The translations under genes and the position numbers were made by a program. Below the pieces are notes generated by a model. That model did not search any database. It was not told where the DNA came from and saw only the letters and a list, made by a program, of their open reading frames with translations. This document shows positions 1-7,715 of a DNA stretch of 64,000 nt, in pieces; positions within the stretch are counted from its first letter, which is position 1, and the number at the start of each line of letters is the position of its first letter. This stretch comes from DAOUBF01 sp034432795 (GTDB lineage Bacteria; Chloroflexota; Anaerolineae; DSLN01), in assembly GCA_034432795.1 (NCBI GenBank), contig DAOUBF010000010.1:51056-115055 (forward strand), written 5' to 3'.

Positions 1-93
1 CTGCTGAAGCCGGTAGATCGCCGTCAGGTAATCCTGGATGGCGCTGGAGTATTCCTGGCTGATCTCAATTCCCTTAAGGCCCTCTTCCGACAT
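1..93 (-). CDS. DtxR/MntR-family metal-dependent regulator, N-terminal fragment
   Basis: Only the first 31 codons lie in the window; the rest runs off the left edge. The visible peptide contains SSAIQDYLTAIYRLQQ, which matches the opening helix of DtxR/IdeR/MntR repressors, just before their winged helix-turn-helix. These proteins bind Fe or Mn and repress metal uptake or storage genes. The ATG at 91-93 is preceded by AAAGGAGT (108-115) on the minus strand, so the start is well supported. A DtxR-box-like palindrome overlaps its -10, suggesting autoregulation. Whether it senses iron or manganese cannot be told from the fragment. Confidence 0.75.
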   Translation of the reverse strand, partial: MSEEGLKGIEISQEYSSAIQDYLTAIYRLQQ

Positions 94-114
94 TGGGCTT
101 TCCAAATACTCCTT

Positions 115-141
115 TTAGGCTGGCCTAATTATAGCCAGCCT
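115..141 (-). promoter_or_regulatory. Promoter/operator of the DtxR-type gene
   Basis: On the minus strand the sequence TTAGGCCAGCCTAA (128-115) matches 12 of the first 14 positions of the DtxR/IdeR box (TTAGGTTAGCCTAA...). It is next to a TATAAT -10 (133-128). A wider perfect inverted repeat, AGGCTGGC at 117-124 and GCCAGCCT at 134-141, surrounds the -10. An operator here would block the promoter of the adjacent regulator gene. Confidence 0.6.
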
Positions 142-148
142 GCCGCGT

Positions 149-178
149 TTGTCAAACGACGAGTAGGTTTGTTATAAT
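149..178 (+). promoter_or_regulatory. Sigma70-type promoter for the JAMM protease gene
   Basis: TTGTCA (149-154), an 18-bp spacer and TATAAT (173-178). It is back to back with the DtxR-type promoter. Confidence 0.6.
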
Positions 179-207
179 CCCCCAGGGCCTCCTTCCCCGG
201 AAATTAT

Positions 208-245
208 CCCTCCCCCCTGGTGGGGGAGGGCCAGGGGGAGAGGGC
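208..245. repeat. Dispersed C/G-rich hairpin repeat
   Basis: A run of C then G around CTGGTG, of the form CCCTCCCCC...GGGGGAGGG. Related copies occur near 5.1, 14.1, 18.9, 24.6, 31.0, 42.8, 51.7, 55.9 and 60.9 kb. This copy lies in the 5' leader of the JAMM protease gene. Confidence 0.75.
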
Positions 246-261
246 AGTTCATGACGGTCGC

Positions 262-678
262 GTGTTGATCCTCAGCGCAGAGCAACGGCAACAGATCATT
301 GAGCAGGCGTTGGCCGAGTGGCCGAACGAGGCCTGCGGCCTGCTGGGTGGTGTGAACGGGCGCGTTCTGCGGGTGTACCCTGGCGCGAACACGTTGCGCA
401 GCCCGGTGGAATATGTGATGGACCCGCACGATCAGATCGCCGCCTTCCAGGACATTGAGGCACACGGCTGGGAAGTCATCGGGATTTACCATTCGCATCC
501 CACCGGGCCGGCGACGCCTTCGCTCACGGACATCGCCCGCGCCTATTATCCGGAGGCCGCTTATGTCATCCTTTCGCTGGCCGACCGGAGCCGTCCGGAG
601 TTGCGGGCCTACCGCATTCTGGGCGGGGAGGTCAATGAAATCCCCATCCGGGTGGAGGAGCCGAGAGGGGAGACTTAA
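262..678 (+). CDS. JAMM/MPN+ (M67 family) zinc metalloprotease
   Basis: The protein is 138 aa from the GTG at 262 and carries a complete JAMM motif: Glu23 in NEACGLLGG, then His77-x-His79-x7-Ser87-x2-Asp90 in HSHPTGPATPSLTD. Bacterial M67 proteins cleave after C-terminal Gly of ubiquitin-like or MoaD/ThiS-like partners, or act as Mec-type hydrolases in cysteine synthesis. The frame extends upstream to a GTG at 220, but that codon lies inside a dispersed repeat, so I prefer 262. No strong Shine-Dalgarno is visible. The substrate is unknown; no ThiS/CysO gene is adjacent, though a MoaD-MoaE fusion lies at 18.9-19.7 kb. Confidence 0.85.
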   Translation: MLILSAEQRQQIIEQALAEWPNEACGLLGGVNGRVLRVYPGANTLRSPVEYVMDPHDQIAAFQDIEAHGWEVIGIYHSHPTGPATPSLTDIARAYYPEAAYVILSLADRSRPELRAYRILGGEVNEIPIRVEEPRGET

Positions 679-760
679 CTCCCCGACCGGGTTTCCTGCC
701 AGGGAAGGGGATGGGGGTAGAATCACCCCTCCTTAGCTTTACATGGGGAGGTAAGCCGGG

Positions 761-1450
761 ATGGGTATAGGGGTTGTGTTGGGCGCAGCCGCCATTGGCT
801 ATCTGCTCGGAGCCATCCCCTTCGGCTATACGTTCGTGTGGTGGGTGGCCAGGCGGGATGTCACCCGGACGGGGAGCGGGCGCACGGGCGGGACGAACGC
901 GTTGCGCGCCGGGGGGCCGGTCGCCGGCGTGCTGACGGCGGTGTTTGACTTTCTGAAGGGCGCGCTGGCCGTACTTGTAGCGCGGGCGCTGACTCAGGGG
1001 CAGGCAGTACAGCCCTGGGCCGAGGCGCTGGCCGGCGCAGCAGCCGTGTTGGGGCATAACGCCTCTATTTTCATCGGCTTCAAGGGCGGCGCGGGCACCG
1101 GTCCGAATGTCGGCGCGGCGGTGGCGCTTTGGCCCCTCTCGGCGCTTCTCCTCGTTCCGCTTACGCCGCTCCTGGTGATCCTCACCGGCTACGCCTCGGT
1201 GACCTCCATGACCCTGGCGCTTCTGATCCTGGCGGTCTTCGTGGTCCGGGCAGCGCAGGGCCTGGCGCCCTGGGCCTATGTCTGGGGGTACGCGCTGATC
1301 ACCACTCTCCTGGTCTATTTCGCCCTGCTGCCGAATATCCGGCGGCTGCTCAGGGGCGAAGAGAGCATGGTCGGCCCACGCGCCCGCGCCCACCTCTCCT
1401 CTCGCTCCTCTGCTCTATCCGGACAGGGGAGAAGGGAAGGGTCTTCCTGA
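761..1450 (+). CDS. plsY: PlsY-like glycerol-3-phosphate acyltransferase
   Basis: This is a 229-aa polytopic membrane protein. PlsY transfers acyl groups from acyl-phosphate to glycerol-3-phosphate, the first acylation of phospholipid synthesis. The family's three loops are recognisable but altered: SGRTGGTNALRAGG (usually SGNxGATN), GHNASIFIGFKGG, and GAGTGPNVGA (usually GKGVATxxG). About six hydrophobic segments follow one another. The ATG has GGGAGGT just upstream. The last ~25 residues are polar and low-complexity, encoded by sequence resembling the C/G-rich hairpin repeats. The family call is safe; activity is less certain because of the loop changes. Confidence 0.78.
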   Translation: MGIGVVLGAAAIGYLLGAIPFGYTFVWWVARRDVTRTGSGRTGGTNALRAGGPVAGVLTAVFDFLKGALAVLVARALTQGQAVQPWAEALAGAAAVLGHNASIFIGFKGGAGTGPNVGAAVALWPLSALLLVPLTPLLVILTGYASVTSMTLALLILAVFVVRAAQGLAPWAYVWGYALITTLLVYFALLPNIRRLLRGEESMVGPRARAHLSSRSSALSGQGRREGSS

Positions 1451-1492
1451 ACGCTGGGGTGTGCTGTGGGCGCATTCGGGGTACCCCAGCGT
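1451..1492. repeat. Inverted repeat after plsY
   Basis: ACGCTGGGGT (1451-1460) and ACCCCAGCGT (1483-1492) are perfect 10-bp arms with a 22-nt loop and no T-run. The following bases (GTAAACGGTGAGGCGT) resemble the palindrome at 56080-56141. The rest of 1493-1602 holds no gene that I can support. Confidence 0.55.
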
Positions 1493-1602
1493 AAACGGTG
1501 AGGCGTGTCCAGCGTGCCCTCTACGCTGCACCATCTATGCTGCGGTGCTTCCTCGGAGGGAGGGATATCTGTCTTCCGTCCTCCGCCGTTAGAAGCGATG
1601 GG

Positions 1603-3828
1603 CTATGACGCCTCGCGCTCCTGTGCAGAGGGCAGCTTACGCAGTGTGAAGGTAAACGTGCTGCCCTGGCCCGGTTCGCTGGTGACACTGATCTGGCCGC
1701 CGTGGGCTTCCACGATGCCCTTGGCGATCGCCAGGCCCAGCCCCACGCCGCGTGACCCGTGCGCCGGTGCGCTCTCCTTCACCTGATAAAAGCGCTCAAA
1801 CACCTTGTTGAGCTTATCCGCCGGGATGCCCACCCCCGTATCGCTCACTTCCACCTGGGCCATCTCGCCCGCATCCTTCACGCGCACGATGACGTGCCCA
1901 CCGTTGGGGGTGAATTTGACGGCGTTGGAGAGCAGGTTGTCAAACACCTGGTAGATACGGTCGCGGTCGCCCAGCACCATCAGCGGCCCGGCAGGGATCT
2001 CGCGCTCCAGCGTCACACCGGCGCTGTGCATGGGGACCTCCCAACTGCGCACGGCCAGCCGGGCCAGGTCGCACAGGTCAAACTGCTCGGAGGGGGCAGG
2101 GGGCGTGTCCATCTTTTGCAGGTTCACGATACCGGCGACGAGCTGGGTGAGCATCTGGGCCTTCTGGGCGACAAGCTCCAGGCCCTGCCGCTGCTCGGCG
2201 TTTAGCTCGCCCCATTGGCCGTCAAGCATCAGGTTAATGTAGCTGCTGATGAAGGTCAACGGTGCACGCAGTTCGTGTGAGACGTTGCCGACCAGTTCAT
2301 GGCGCAACCTATCCACCTCGCGCAGTTCCGCGTAGGCGCTCTCCAGTTGCCGGGCGCGCTCGTTGAGCGTCGCGTAGAGCCGGGCATTCTCAATCGCCAC
2401 CGCCGAGGCTTGCGTCAGGGCCTCAATCAGGCGCAGGTCATCATCGTTGAACTGGCCGTGGATCTTGTTGATCAGTTCTACCACGCCGAACACCTGGCCC
2501 TTCACGATCAACGGCACGGCCAGGACAGAACGCGTGGACAGGCCGGTCTGGGCGTCAATCCCGGCATAGAAGCGCCTGTCCTGGCCCGCGGCGCCGACAA
2601 GCGCGGGCCAGCCGTGCTCCACCACCCAGCCGGCGATGCCGCTGCCCCGTGGCACGCGCAGGCCGACGGTGGCGGCTGGTCCGACCGAGGCCTCAAAGAC
2701 CAGGTCGCCGTTCTCATCCAGGAGCAGGACCGAGCCACCCTCGGCACCGACGGCCTCCACCGCTTCCTGTAAGATGGTCTGGATGATGGTATGCTGGTCC
2801 AGCGTGGAGGTGACGGCGCCCATGGCCTTGTTCAGCGCGGCCAGCTCCCGGTTGCGGCGCTCCAACTCTGCCTCGCGCTGCTTTTGCTCGGTGAGATCGG
2901 TGAGGACGATAACGCTGCCGCTTTGACCGTTGGAGCCGGGCGGCCAGGGGACGCGTACCACCAGCACCGGCAGGGTGCTTCCATCTTTGCGCATCAGGCG
3001 CTTCTCAAACGAGCCGGTTTGCAGGCGGCGGTCATAGGTGAGTTGGCGCTGAACCTCCCCCTGATCGTCGGGGTGGGTCAGGGTGAGAAAGTCGCGCCCG
3101 ATCAGGTCGGCTTCGCTGTAGCCGGTCATGCGGCACAGGCGGCGGTTGACGAACTCAATCCGCCCGGCGGCATCCAGGACGGCCAGGCCATCGCCCATGG
3201 TGTCCAGCAGCATCTGGCGGAAGACCTGGGCGGCGCGGGCCTCGGCCTCGCGGGTGCGCAACTGCGTCAGCAGGCGTTGGTGCTCAATGGCCAACGCCGC
3301 CTGATTGGCCAGCAGGCTGATCACGCCCTGGAGGCGCGAGTCATGGGCTGCGCCGGGGTGGGTGGCGATCAGCAACACACCCAGGGGTTTGGCCGAGGAC
3401 ACCAACGGCAGGAGGGAGACGGCACCGATGGGGAGCGACGCCAGCCCCCGGGCGATGGCCACGATGCCGGGGGCGTGGCTGAACTGCTCATAGGGCCAGT
3501 TAAAGCGCGGTTGCCGCTGCATCAGCACGTCGGCCAGGGGGTTCTCGCCCTCCACTACGGCCAAGCGCACCTCGCTCAGGCCATTCCGCGCGGCCGCCTC
3601 CACCCGCCGCGCCTGGTCTTCGCCCAACGCGCTGGCTACCGCCGCACCGCGCAGATAGCCATCCAGCTCCGACAGGACAAACAGCCAGACGCAGGGGCTT
3701 TCCAGGGCCACAGCCATGCCCTGGGCAAGCTCTCTAAGAACATCGCGGCCTGGGGTGGGGCGCTGGACAGCCACTTGGATAGGGTTGGCCTCGCCAGCGT
3801 CCGTGTGCACCAGGATCAGGTCGCTCAT
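1603..3828 (-). CDS. Soluble sensor histidine kinase (GAF-PAS-GAF-HisKA-HATPase)
   Basis: The protein is 741 aa with no membrane segment, so it probably senses a cytoplasmic signal. In order: GAF-like domain (~25-190), PAS with RKDGSTLPV-type signature (~205-315), second GAF (~335-480), HisKA with H-box NVSHELRAPLTFI (~510), and HATPase with N-box DNLLSNAVKFTPNGG, G1 DTGVGIP, F-box FERFYQ and G2 GVGLGLAI. All kinase boxes are intact. AGAGGAGT precedes the ATG. No response regulator is adjacent, so it is an orphan kinase here. The GAF ligand cannot be inferred. Confidence 0.93.
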   Translation of the reverse strand: MSDLILVHTDAGEANPIQVAVQRPTPGRDVLRELAQGMAVALESPCVWLFVLSELDGYLRGAAVASALGEDQARRVEAAARNGLSEVRLAVVEGENPLADVLMQRQPRFNWPYEQFSHAPGIVAIARGLASLPIGAVSLLPLVSSAKPLGVLLIATHPGAAHDSRLQGVISLLANQAALAIEHQRLLTQLRTREAEARAAQVFRQMLLDTMGDGLAVLDAAGRIEFVNRRLCRMTGYSEADLIGRDFLTLTHPDDQGEVQRQLTYDRRLQTGSFEKRLMRKDGSTLPVLVVRVPWPPGSNGQSGSVIVLTDLTEQKQREAELERRNRELAALNKAMGAVTSTLDQHTIIQTILQEAVEAVGAEGGSVLLLDENGDLVFEASVGPAATVGLRVPRGSGIAGWVVEHGWPALVGAAGQDRRFYAGIDAQTGLSTRSVLAVPLIVKGQVFGVVELINKIHGQFNDDDLRLIEALTQASAVAIENARLYATLNERARQLESAYAELREVDRLRHELVGNVSHELRAPLTFISSYINLMLDGQWGELNAEQRQGLELVAQKAQMLTQLVAGIVNLQKMDTPPAPSEQFDLCDLARLAVRSWEVPMHSAGVTLEREIPAGPLMVLGDRDRIYQVFDNLLSNAVKFTPNGGHVIVRVKDAGEMAQVEVSDTGVGIPADKLNKVFERFYQVKESAPAHGSRGVGLGLAIAKGIVEAHGGQISVTSEPGQGSTFTFTLRKLPSAQEREAS

Positions 3829-4202
3829 GGTACTCCTCTTCTAGCGGTCAGCGGTTAGCTTCACAGCCTGCAGTGCAGCGCACCCTCATATTAAACTGCA
3901 CTGGGTCACAGGTCAACGGGCTTTTGGTACTGAAGCGATGCAATCCCAGTTGCTCGCGGAACTGTCTCCTCTCACCCACTATCCGGATAGGAGGTGAGGG
4001 AAGAGGTTACCTTCCCCACAGTAGACAGTTTGGTCCATTGGGCGCCTTCTTGGGTGGATAGGGTGTGTTGCCACTCCTATCCTACCTGGAGACCGCTCAA
4101 TGGATTATCCCTTAAAAGTGTTGGAGACCCCCTGCCTCATGTCCCAACTCACATCCGAACTTCAGGGACCCGCTCTTGCATCTTTGGGCCAGTGGAGTGA
4201 AA
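3829..4202. other. Gene-free stretch between kinase and deacetylase
   Basis: No supportable gene. It holds an 8-bp inverted repeat, CAGTGCAG (3871-3878) and CTGCACTG (3896-3903). This flanks an AT-rich patch that could be the kinase -10 (minus strand TAATAT), so it is a possible operator. A degenerate hairpin repeat (CTCACCC...GGTGAGGG) lies around 3970-4000. Confidence 0.45.
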
Positions 4203-5054
4203 ATGTACTTTATGCAAACAAGGTCCCTTCTATCGGTTTTCGCCCATCCCGATGATGAGTCTTTCGGGGTAGGGGGTACACTGGCCTACTATGCAGCCCA
4301 GGGCTACCGTGTGGCCCTGGTATGCGCCACACGCGGCGAGGTCGGGGAGATCGCCGACCCCGCGTTGGCCACGCCCCAGACCCTGGGTGACGTGCGCACC
4401 GCCGAACTGAACTGCGCTGCGCAGGCCCTGGGCGTGTCCGAGGTTATCCTCCTGGGCTATCGCGATTCCGGCATGGCCGGGACGCCGGAGAACCAGGACC
4501 CGCGCGCCTTCATGAACGCCCCTGCTGAGGAGGTAGTAGAGCGGCTGGTGGGCATCATCCGCCGCCTGCGGCCCCAGGTGGTCATCACCTTTGACCCCTA
4601 TGGCGGTTACGGTCATCCGGACCATATCGCCATCCATCGCCATACCGTAGCGGCCTTTCATGCGGCGGGCGACCCGGCCCGCTACCCGGAGCAGGGCGCG
4701 CCCTGGCAACCCGCCCGCCTGTTCTACACCGTCTGGCCGCGCAGCTTCATACGTGCGCTGCGCGAGCAGGCGCAGGCGCTGGGCCTGGATATGGCTGAGA
4801 TAGAGGCATTGGAGCGGAGCGAGGCGGGCTGGCCCGACGATCAGATTCAGGTCACGCTGGATGTCACCGGGCAGCTTGAGGTAAAGTGGCAGGCGCTACA
4901 CTGTCATCGCACGCAGCTCGGCGCGGACAACCTGTTTCGCCGTCTGCCCGAAGCGGCGATGAAACAGGCGATGGGCTATGAGCACTTCGCCCTGGCCTGG
5001 CCGCCGCCCGCGCCCGGCGAACGCCTCCCCGACCTTTTCGCCGGGTTGGGATAG
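4203..5054 (+). CDS. PIG-L/LmbE-family N-acetyl deacetylase
   Basis: The protein is 283 aa. PIG-L enzymes are zinc hydrolases that de-N-acetylate GlcNAc conjugates (for example in mycothiol or bacillithiol synthesis, or in glycan editing). The metal and catalytic motif AHPDDE is at residues 14-19 (His15, Asp17, Asp18), and the third ligand motif GHPDH is near residue 140. I chose the ATG at 4203 because GGAGTG lies just upstream; another in-frame ATG is at 4176. No thiol-biosynthesis partner is adjacent, so the substrate is open. Confidence 0.85.
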   Translation: MYFMQTRSLLSVFAHPDDESFGVGGTLAYYAAQGYRVALVCATRGEVGEIADPALATPQTLGDVRTAELNCAAQALGVSEVILLGYRDSGMAGTPENQDPRAFMNAPAEEVVERLVGIIRRLRPQVVITFDPYGGYGHPDHIAIHRHTVAAFHAAGDPARYPEQGAPWQPARLFYTVWPRSFIRALREQAQALGLDMAEIEALERSEAGWPDDQIQVTLDVTGQLEVKWQALHCHRTQLGADNLFRRLPEAAMKQAMGYEHFALAWPPPAPGERLPDLFAGLG

Positions 5055-5067
5055 CCCCAATAGAGCA

Positions 5068-5106
5068 CATATGCCCCCTCCCCTGTTAAGGGAGAGGGCT
5101 GGGGTG
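5068..5106. repeat. Dispersed C/G-rich hairpin repeat
   Basis: CCCCTCCCCTGTTAAGGG followed by AGAGGGCTGGGGTGAG. Same family as the other C/G-rich copies, lying between convergent genes. Confidence 0.65.
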
Positions 5107-5131
5107 AGTGACCCAAGAGAGTCGCCAAATT

Positions 5132-6472
5132 TCAGCCAACGTGCATCACCACGCGCTCCAGCCTGCCTGCGGCTTCTTCCTGCCCATCCTGGCGCAGGCC
5201 CTGGACCAATCCGGCGACGAACTCCTGAAAGCGCGGCGTGACCTGGGCGCGGCGTTCGTCCAGGATGCGCTTGGCGGCGGCGTCATCGGGCGCGGCCAGG
5301 AGCGCATTGACCAGTTGAACCTCCGGCGGCGCGATGCTCTGTATCTCCTGGAGCACCAGGTCGCCGATCTCCTCCAGGCGGCGCACCAGGTCGGCCCGGC
5401 CCAGAGCCTCCGCTGCCTCCAGGTTGGCGCTGAGGACAGCCATGAACACGTCGTCCAACTCGGCGAGGTGCTCGCGCACTGCCTGGCGCGGGTCCGGGCT
5501 GCTCAAGATCTGGCGTAGCGTGTTCGCGGCCTCCTGGAAGGCGGCGCGGCTGCGCTGGTCCAGGGCCTCGGTGATCTGCAGGAGGCGCTCGCGCAGCGCC
5601 TCTAGCCGCCTGGCCTCTTCCAGTTGGCCGGCGCTCTTGGCCTGGTCAATCCGGCCCGCCAGGAGCAGGTAGAAGTTGTAGTCAATCGCCGGTCGGCCCA
5701 CGGTGACCAGGGCCTGGAGGACCGCGTCATCGTCCTGGGCGGCGATGAGGTGCTCAAGCAGCATCTCCTGGGTCAGCCCGCCAGCCTCCTGCGCGGCTTT
5801 CTCCAGTTTCTCTATGGCGGCCTGCTGTGCGGCGATCTGTTGGCCGAAGGCGGTCAGCGGCAACAGGCGTTCGCGCAAGGCGTAGAGTTGCGCCGCTGCG
5901 TTCGCCCGTCCCTCGGCCTGCGCCGCCGCTGCAGAGACCGTGAGCAACTCAAAGAAGGCGGAATCCAGCTTGTCCTGGTGCTCGCGGACGAGGGTGGCGA
6001 AGCTGGCCTCGTCGGCCTGGAGCAACTGCTGGGCCAGGTCCAGCCGGGCCTTCTCCTCCGCCAGCATCTCCGGCGTGATGCCTTCGGCCTGGAGCACGGC
6101 CTCTATCAGGCTTTGCAGGCTGATGAACTGCTTGGGCTGAAGCAGGTAGCTCTTGCGTCGCTCTGGAGGCAGAGCATTCAGGATACGGTTGGTCAGGTCG
6201 CCGATGAGCCGCTGCCGGTCCGCCTCGCGCAGGTTCAACTCCATAGGCATGTAGACCAGGAGCAACTCCTTCTCCGGATCATGATAAACGATGGGCGCAG
6301 ACAGCGCGCCGCGGAAGCCGCAGTGGGGGCAGGTGGCCAGGTTGAACCGGCCATTGAGCAACCGGGCCTTCGCCTGCGGGTCCTGGCTGACGTCAAAGAT
6401 CTGCTCCAGCCGCGCATTGAACGGGCGATGGCAGTTGGGGCAGGTTACCGAGGTGAGGATCGCTTGTTGCAT
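5132..6472 (-). CDS. CpXC zinc-ribbon domain protein with long helical tail
   Basis: The protein is 446 aa. The N-terminus carries two CPxC knuckles, Cys11-Pro-Asn-Cys14 and Cys48-Pro-His-Cys51, followed by a compact domain (to ~150) typical of CpXC proteins of unknown function. Residues ~170-446 are Ala/Glu/Leu/Gln-rich and helical. They contain repeated acidic-basic heptad-like segments that suggest coiled coil or helical repeats. The start at 6472 has AAAGGA six bases upstream; an upstream extension to 6790 would overlap the divergent kinase gene and is rejected. No enzymatic motif is seen. Confidence 0.75.
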   Translation of the reverse strand: MQQAILTSVTCPNCHRPFNARLEQIFDVSQDPQAKARLLNGRFNLATCPHCGFRGALSAPIVYHDPEKELLLVYMPMELNLREADRQRLIGDLTNRILNALPPERRKSYLLQPKQFISLQSLIEAVLQAEGITPEMLAEEKARLDLAQQLLQADEASFATLVREHQDKLDSAFFELLTVSAAAAQAEGRANAAAQLYALRERLLPLTAFGQQIAAQQAAIEKLEKAAQEAGGLTQEMLLEHLIAAQDDDAVLQALVTVGRPAIDYNFYLLLAGRIDQAKSAGQLEEARRLEALRERLLQITEALDQRSRAAFQEAANTLRQILSSPDPRQAVREHLAELDDVFMAVLSANLEAAEALGRADLVRRLEEIGDLVLQEIQSIAPPEVQLVNALLAAPDDAAAKRILDERRAQVTPRFQEFVAGLVQGLRQDGQEEAAGRLERVVMHVG

Positions 6473-6492
6473 AGTTATCCTTTCGGCATCCC

Positions 6493-6522
6493 ATTGTAGC
6501 ATAAAGGTTGACATTCTCCCAA
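6493..6522 (-). promoter_or_regulatory. Extended -10 promoter of the CpXC gene
   Basis: Minus-strand TGCTACAAT (6501-6493) with a weak TTGGGA (6522-6517) 18 bp upstream. The identical TGCTACAAT precedes the phosphatase gene at 10414. On the plus strand TTGACA (6509-6514) with TAGATT could serve the divergent kinase gene. Confidence 0.5.
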
Positions 6523-6586
6523 AGTTGACTAGATTCAGGAGGGTTAGAGTAGGGGTCAAATCTGTGATTGGGCCAGGTTCTGCCTG

Positions 6587-7528
6587 ATGCTGGACGTCGT
6601 CGCTATAGGCCACGCTCTGGTGGACCGCATTTACCGGCTGGCGGCGCTGCCCCGGCCCGGCAGCGGTTCGCGCATTCTGGCCTCCTACGAGACTCCCGGC
6701 GGGCTGGAAGCCAACGTCCTGGCGGCGCTGGCGCGGCTGGGCGCTCGCGTCGGGCTGATCGGGCGCGTCGGCGATGACGCCGATGGACAACGCGTCCTGG
6801 CCGATCTGGATGCCTGGGGGATTGAGCGGCAGCGCGTCACCGTTGTCCCCGGCCTGCGTTCAGATTACTGCATCATCTGGGTGGACCTCAGGGGGGAGCG
6901 CATGATCTGCTGCGGGGGTGAGGGTGTGCTCGGTTTGCGCCTGACGCCGAAGGATGAAGCCTATGCCGCACGGGGGCGCATTGTCTTCGCCTCGGCTTAC
7001 GTGCCCCTGGACGCAGTTGCGCCGCTCTTCGCCCGTGCCAGGGCCGAGGGCCGGCGAACCGCGTTTGACCTGGCGGATGTGCTCCCCGATCTGGAGGCGC
7101 GCAGGCTGCGCCGTGAGGCCCTAGTCGCCCTCATCCCCACCATAGACCTGTTCCTGTGCAACGGCCTGAGCCTGTCCACGCTGATGGCCGAGGCCGACCC
7201 GCTGGCCGCCTTTGCCGCCTTCCGGCGGGCCTACCCCGCCCCCATCCTGGCGATGTCGCTGGGCACGGCGGGCGCCTGGCTGGCGCAGGGCGATGAGGTG
7301 GAGCATATCCCTGCTTTCAGTGTGGAGGCGGTGGACACGACTGGCGCGGGGGATGCCTTCCACGCGGGGCTGATTCACGGCCTGTTTCTGCGCGGCTGGG
7401 GGCTGGCGCGGGCCGGGCGCTTCGCGGCAGCGCTGGCCGCGCTGAACTGCCTGGGGCCGGGCGCACGCAGTGGCCTGGCCAGGGAGGAGGAGGTGGAGCA
7501 GTTTCTTCTCAACCGGTCGTTTGCTTGA
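6587..7528 (+). CDS. PfkB/ribokinase-family sugar or nucleoside kinase
   Basis: The protein is 313 aa, a normal size for the family. These kinases phosphorylate sugars, nucleosides or related alcohols with ATP. The N-terminal substrate region has PGGLEANVLAALARLGARV (family GGxxxN). The C-terminal signature DTTGAGDAFHAG contains the catalytic Asp and the anion-hole GAGD. No clear Shine-Dalgarno precedes the ATG. It may be co-expressed with the Tm-1-like pair downstream, although a candidate promoter lies between them. The substrate cannot be predicted. Confidence 0.88.
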   Translation: MLDVVAIGHALVDRIYRLAALPRPGSGSRILASYETPGGLEANVLAALARLGARVGLIGRVGDDADGQRVLADLDAWGIERQRVTVVPGLRSDYCIIWVDLRGERMICCGGEGVLGLRLTPKDEAYAARGRIVFASAYVPLDAVAPLFARARAEGRRTAFDLADVLPDLEARRLRREALVALIPTIDLFLCNGLSLSTLMAEADPLAAFAAFRRAYPAPILAMSLGTAGAWLAQGDEVEHIPAFSVEAVDTTGAGDAFHAGLIHGLFLRGWGLARAGRFAAALAALNCLGPGARSGLAREEEVEQFLLNRSFA

Positions 7529-7555
7529 TCCTTGTTGGAATATATGCAGTATAAT
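7525..7555 (+). promoter_or_regulatory. Candidate promoter of the Tm-1-like operon
   Basis: TATAAT at 7550-7555 with a weak TTGATC (7525-7530) 19 bp upstream. The 160-nt leader that follows has no recognisable riboswitch or terminator. Confidence 0.45.
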
Positions 7556-7715
7556 TAAAGGAGGGCAAGTTTGAAACCCGCTCTTGATCAGTTGGGTCAA
7601 TCACGTAAAACTGGGAAGGAGGTGGTGCGAGGTATCCAGATAGCACTGAGGCCAGGCCCTGCAGCAGCCCATTCTCATCGGATTGGCTAAAGAGTTCGGT
7701 GAAAGGAGGTCTCCC

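Noticed and set aside
172..726. Antisense 184-codon open frame over the JAMM protease gene
   Set aside because: It shadows a gene with an intact JAMM motif and has no domain or ribosome site of its own.
1451..1602. Small plus-strand ORFs downstream of plsY
   Set aside because: They have no ribosome site or homology and overlap an inverted repeat and the kinase 3' end.
6473..6790. Longer N-terminus for the CpXC protein
   Set aside because: It would overlap the divergent PfkB gene and pass through the promoter region; a good Shine-Dalgarno supports 6472.
7529..7715. Riboswitch in the Tm-1-like leader
   Set aside because: I could not match any known riboswitch core or a terminator; only a promoter -10 and ribosome site are clear.
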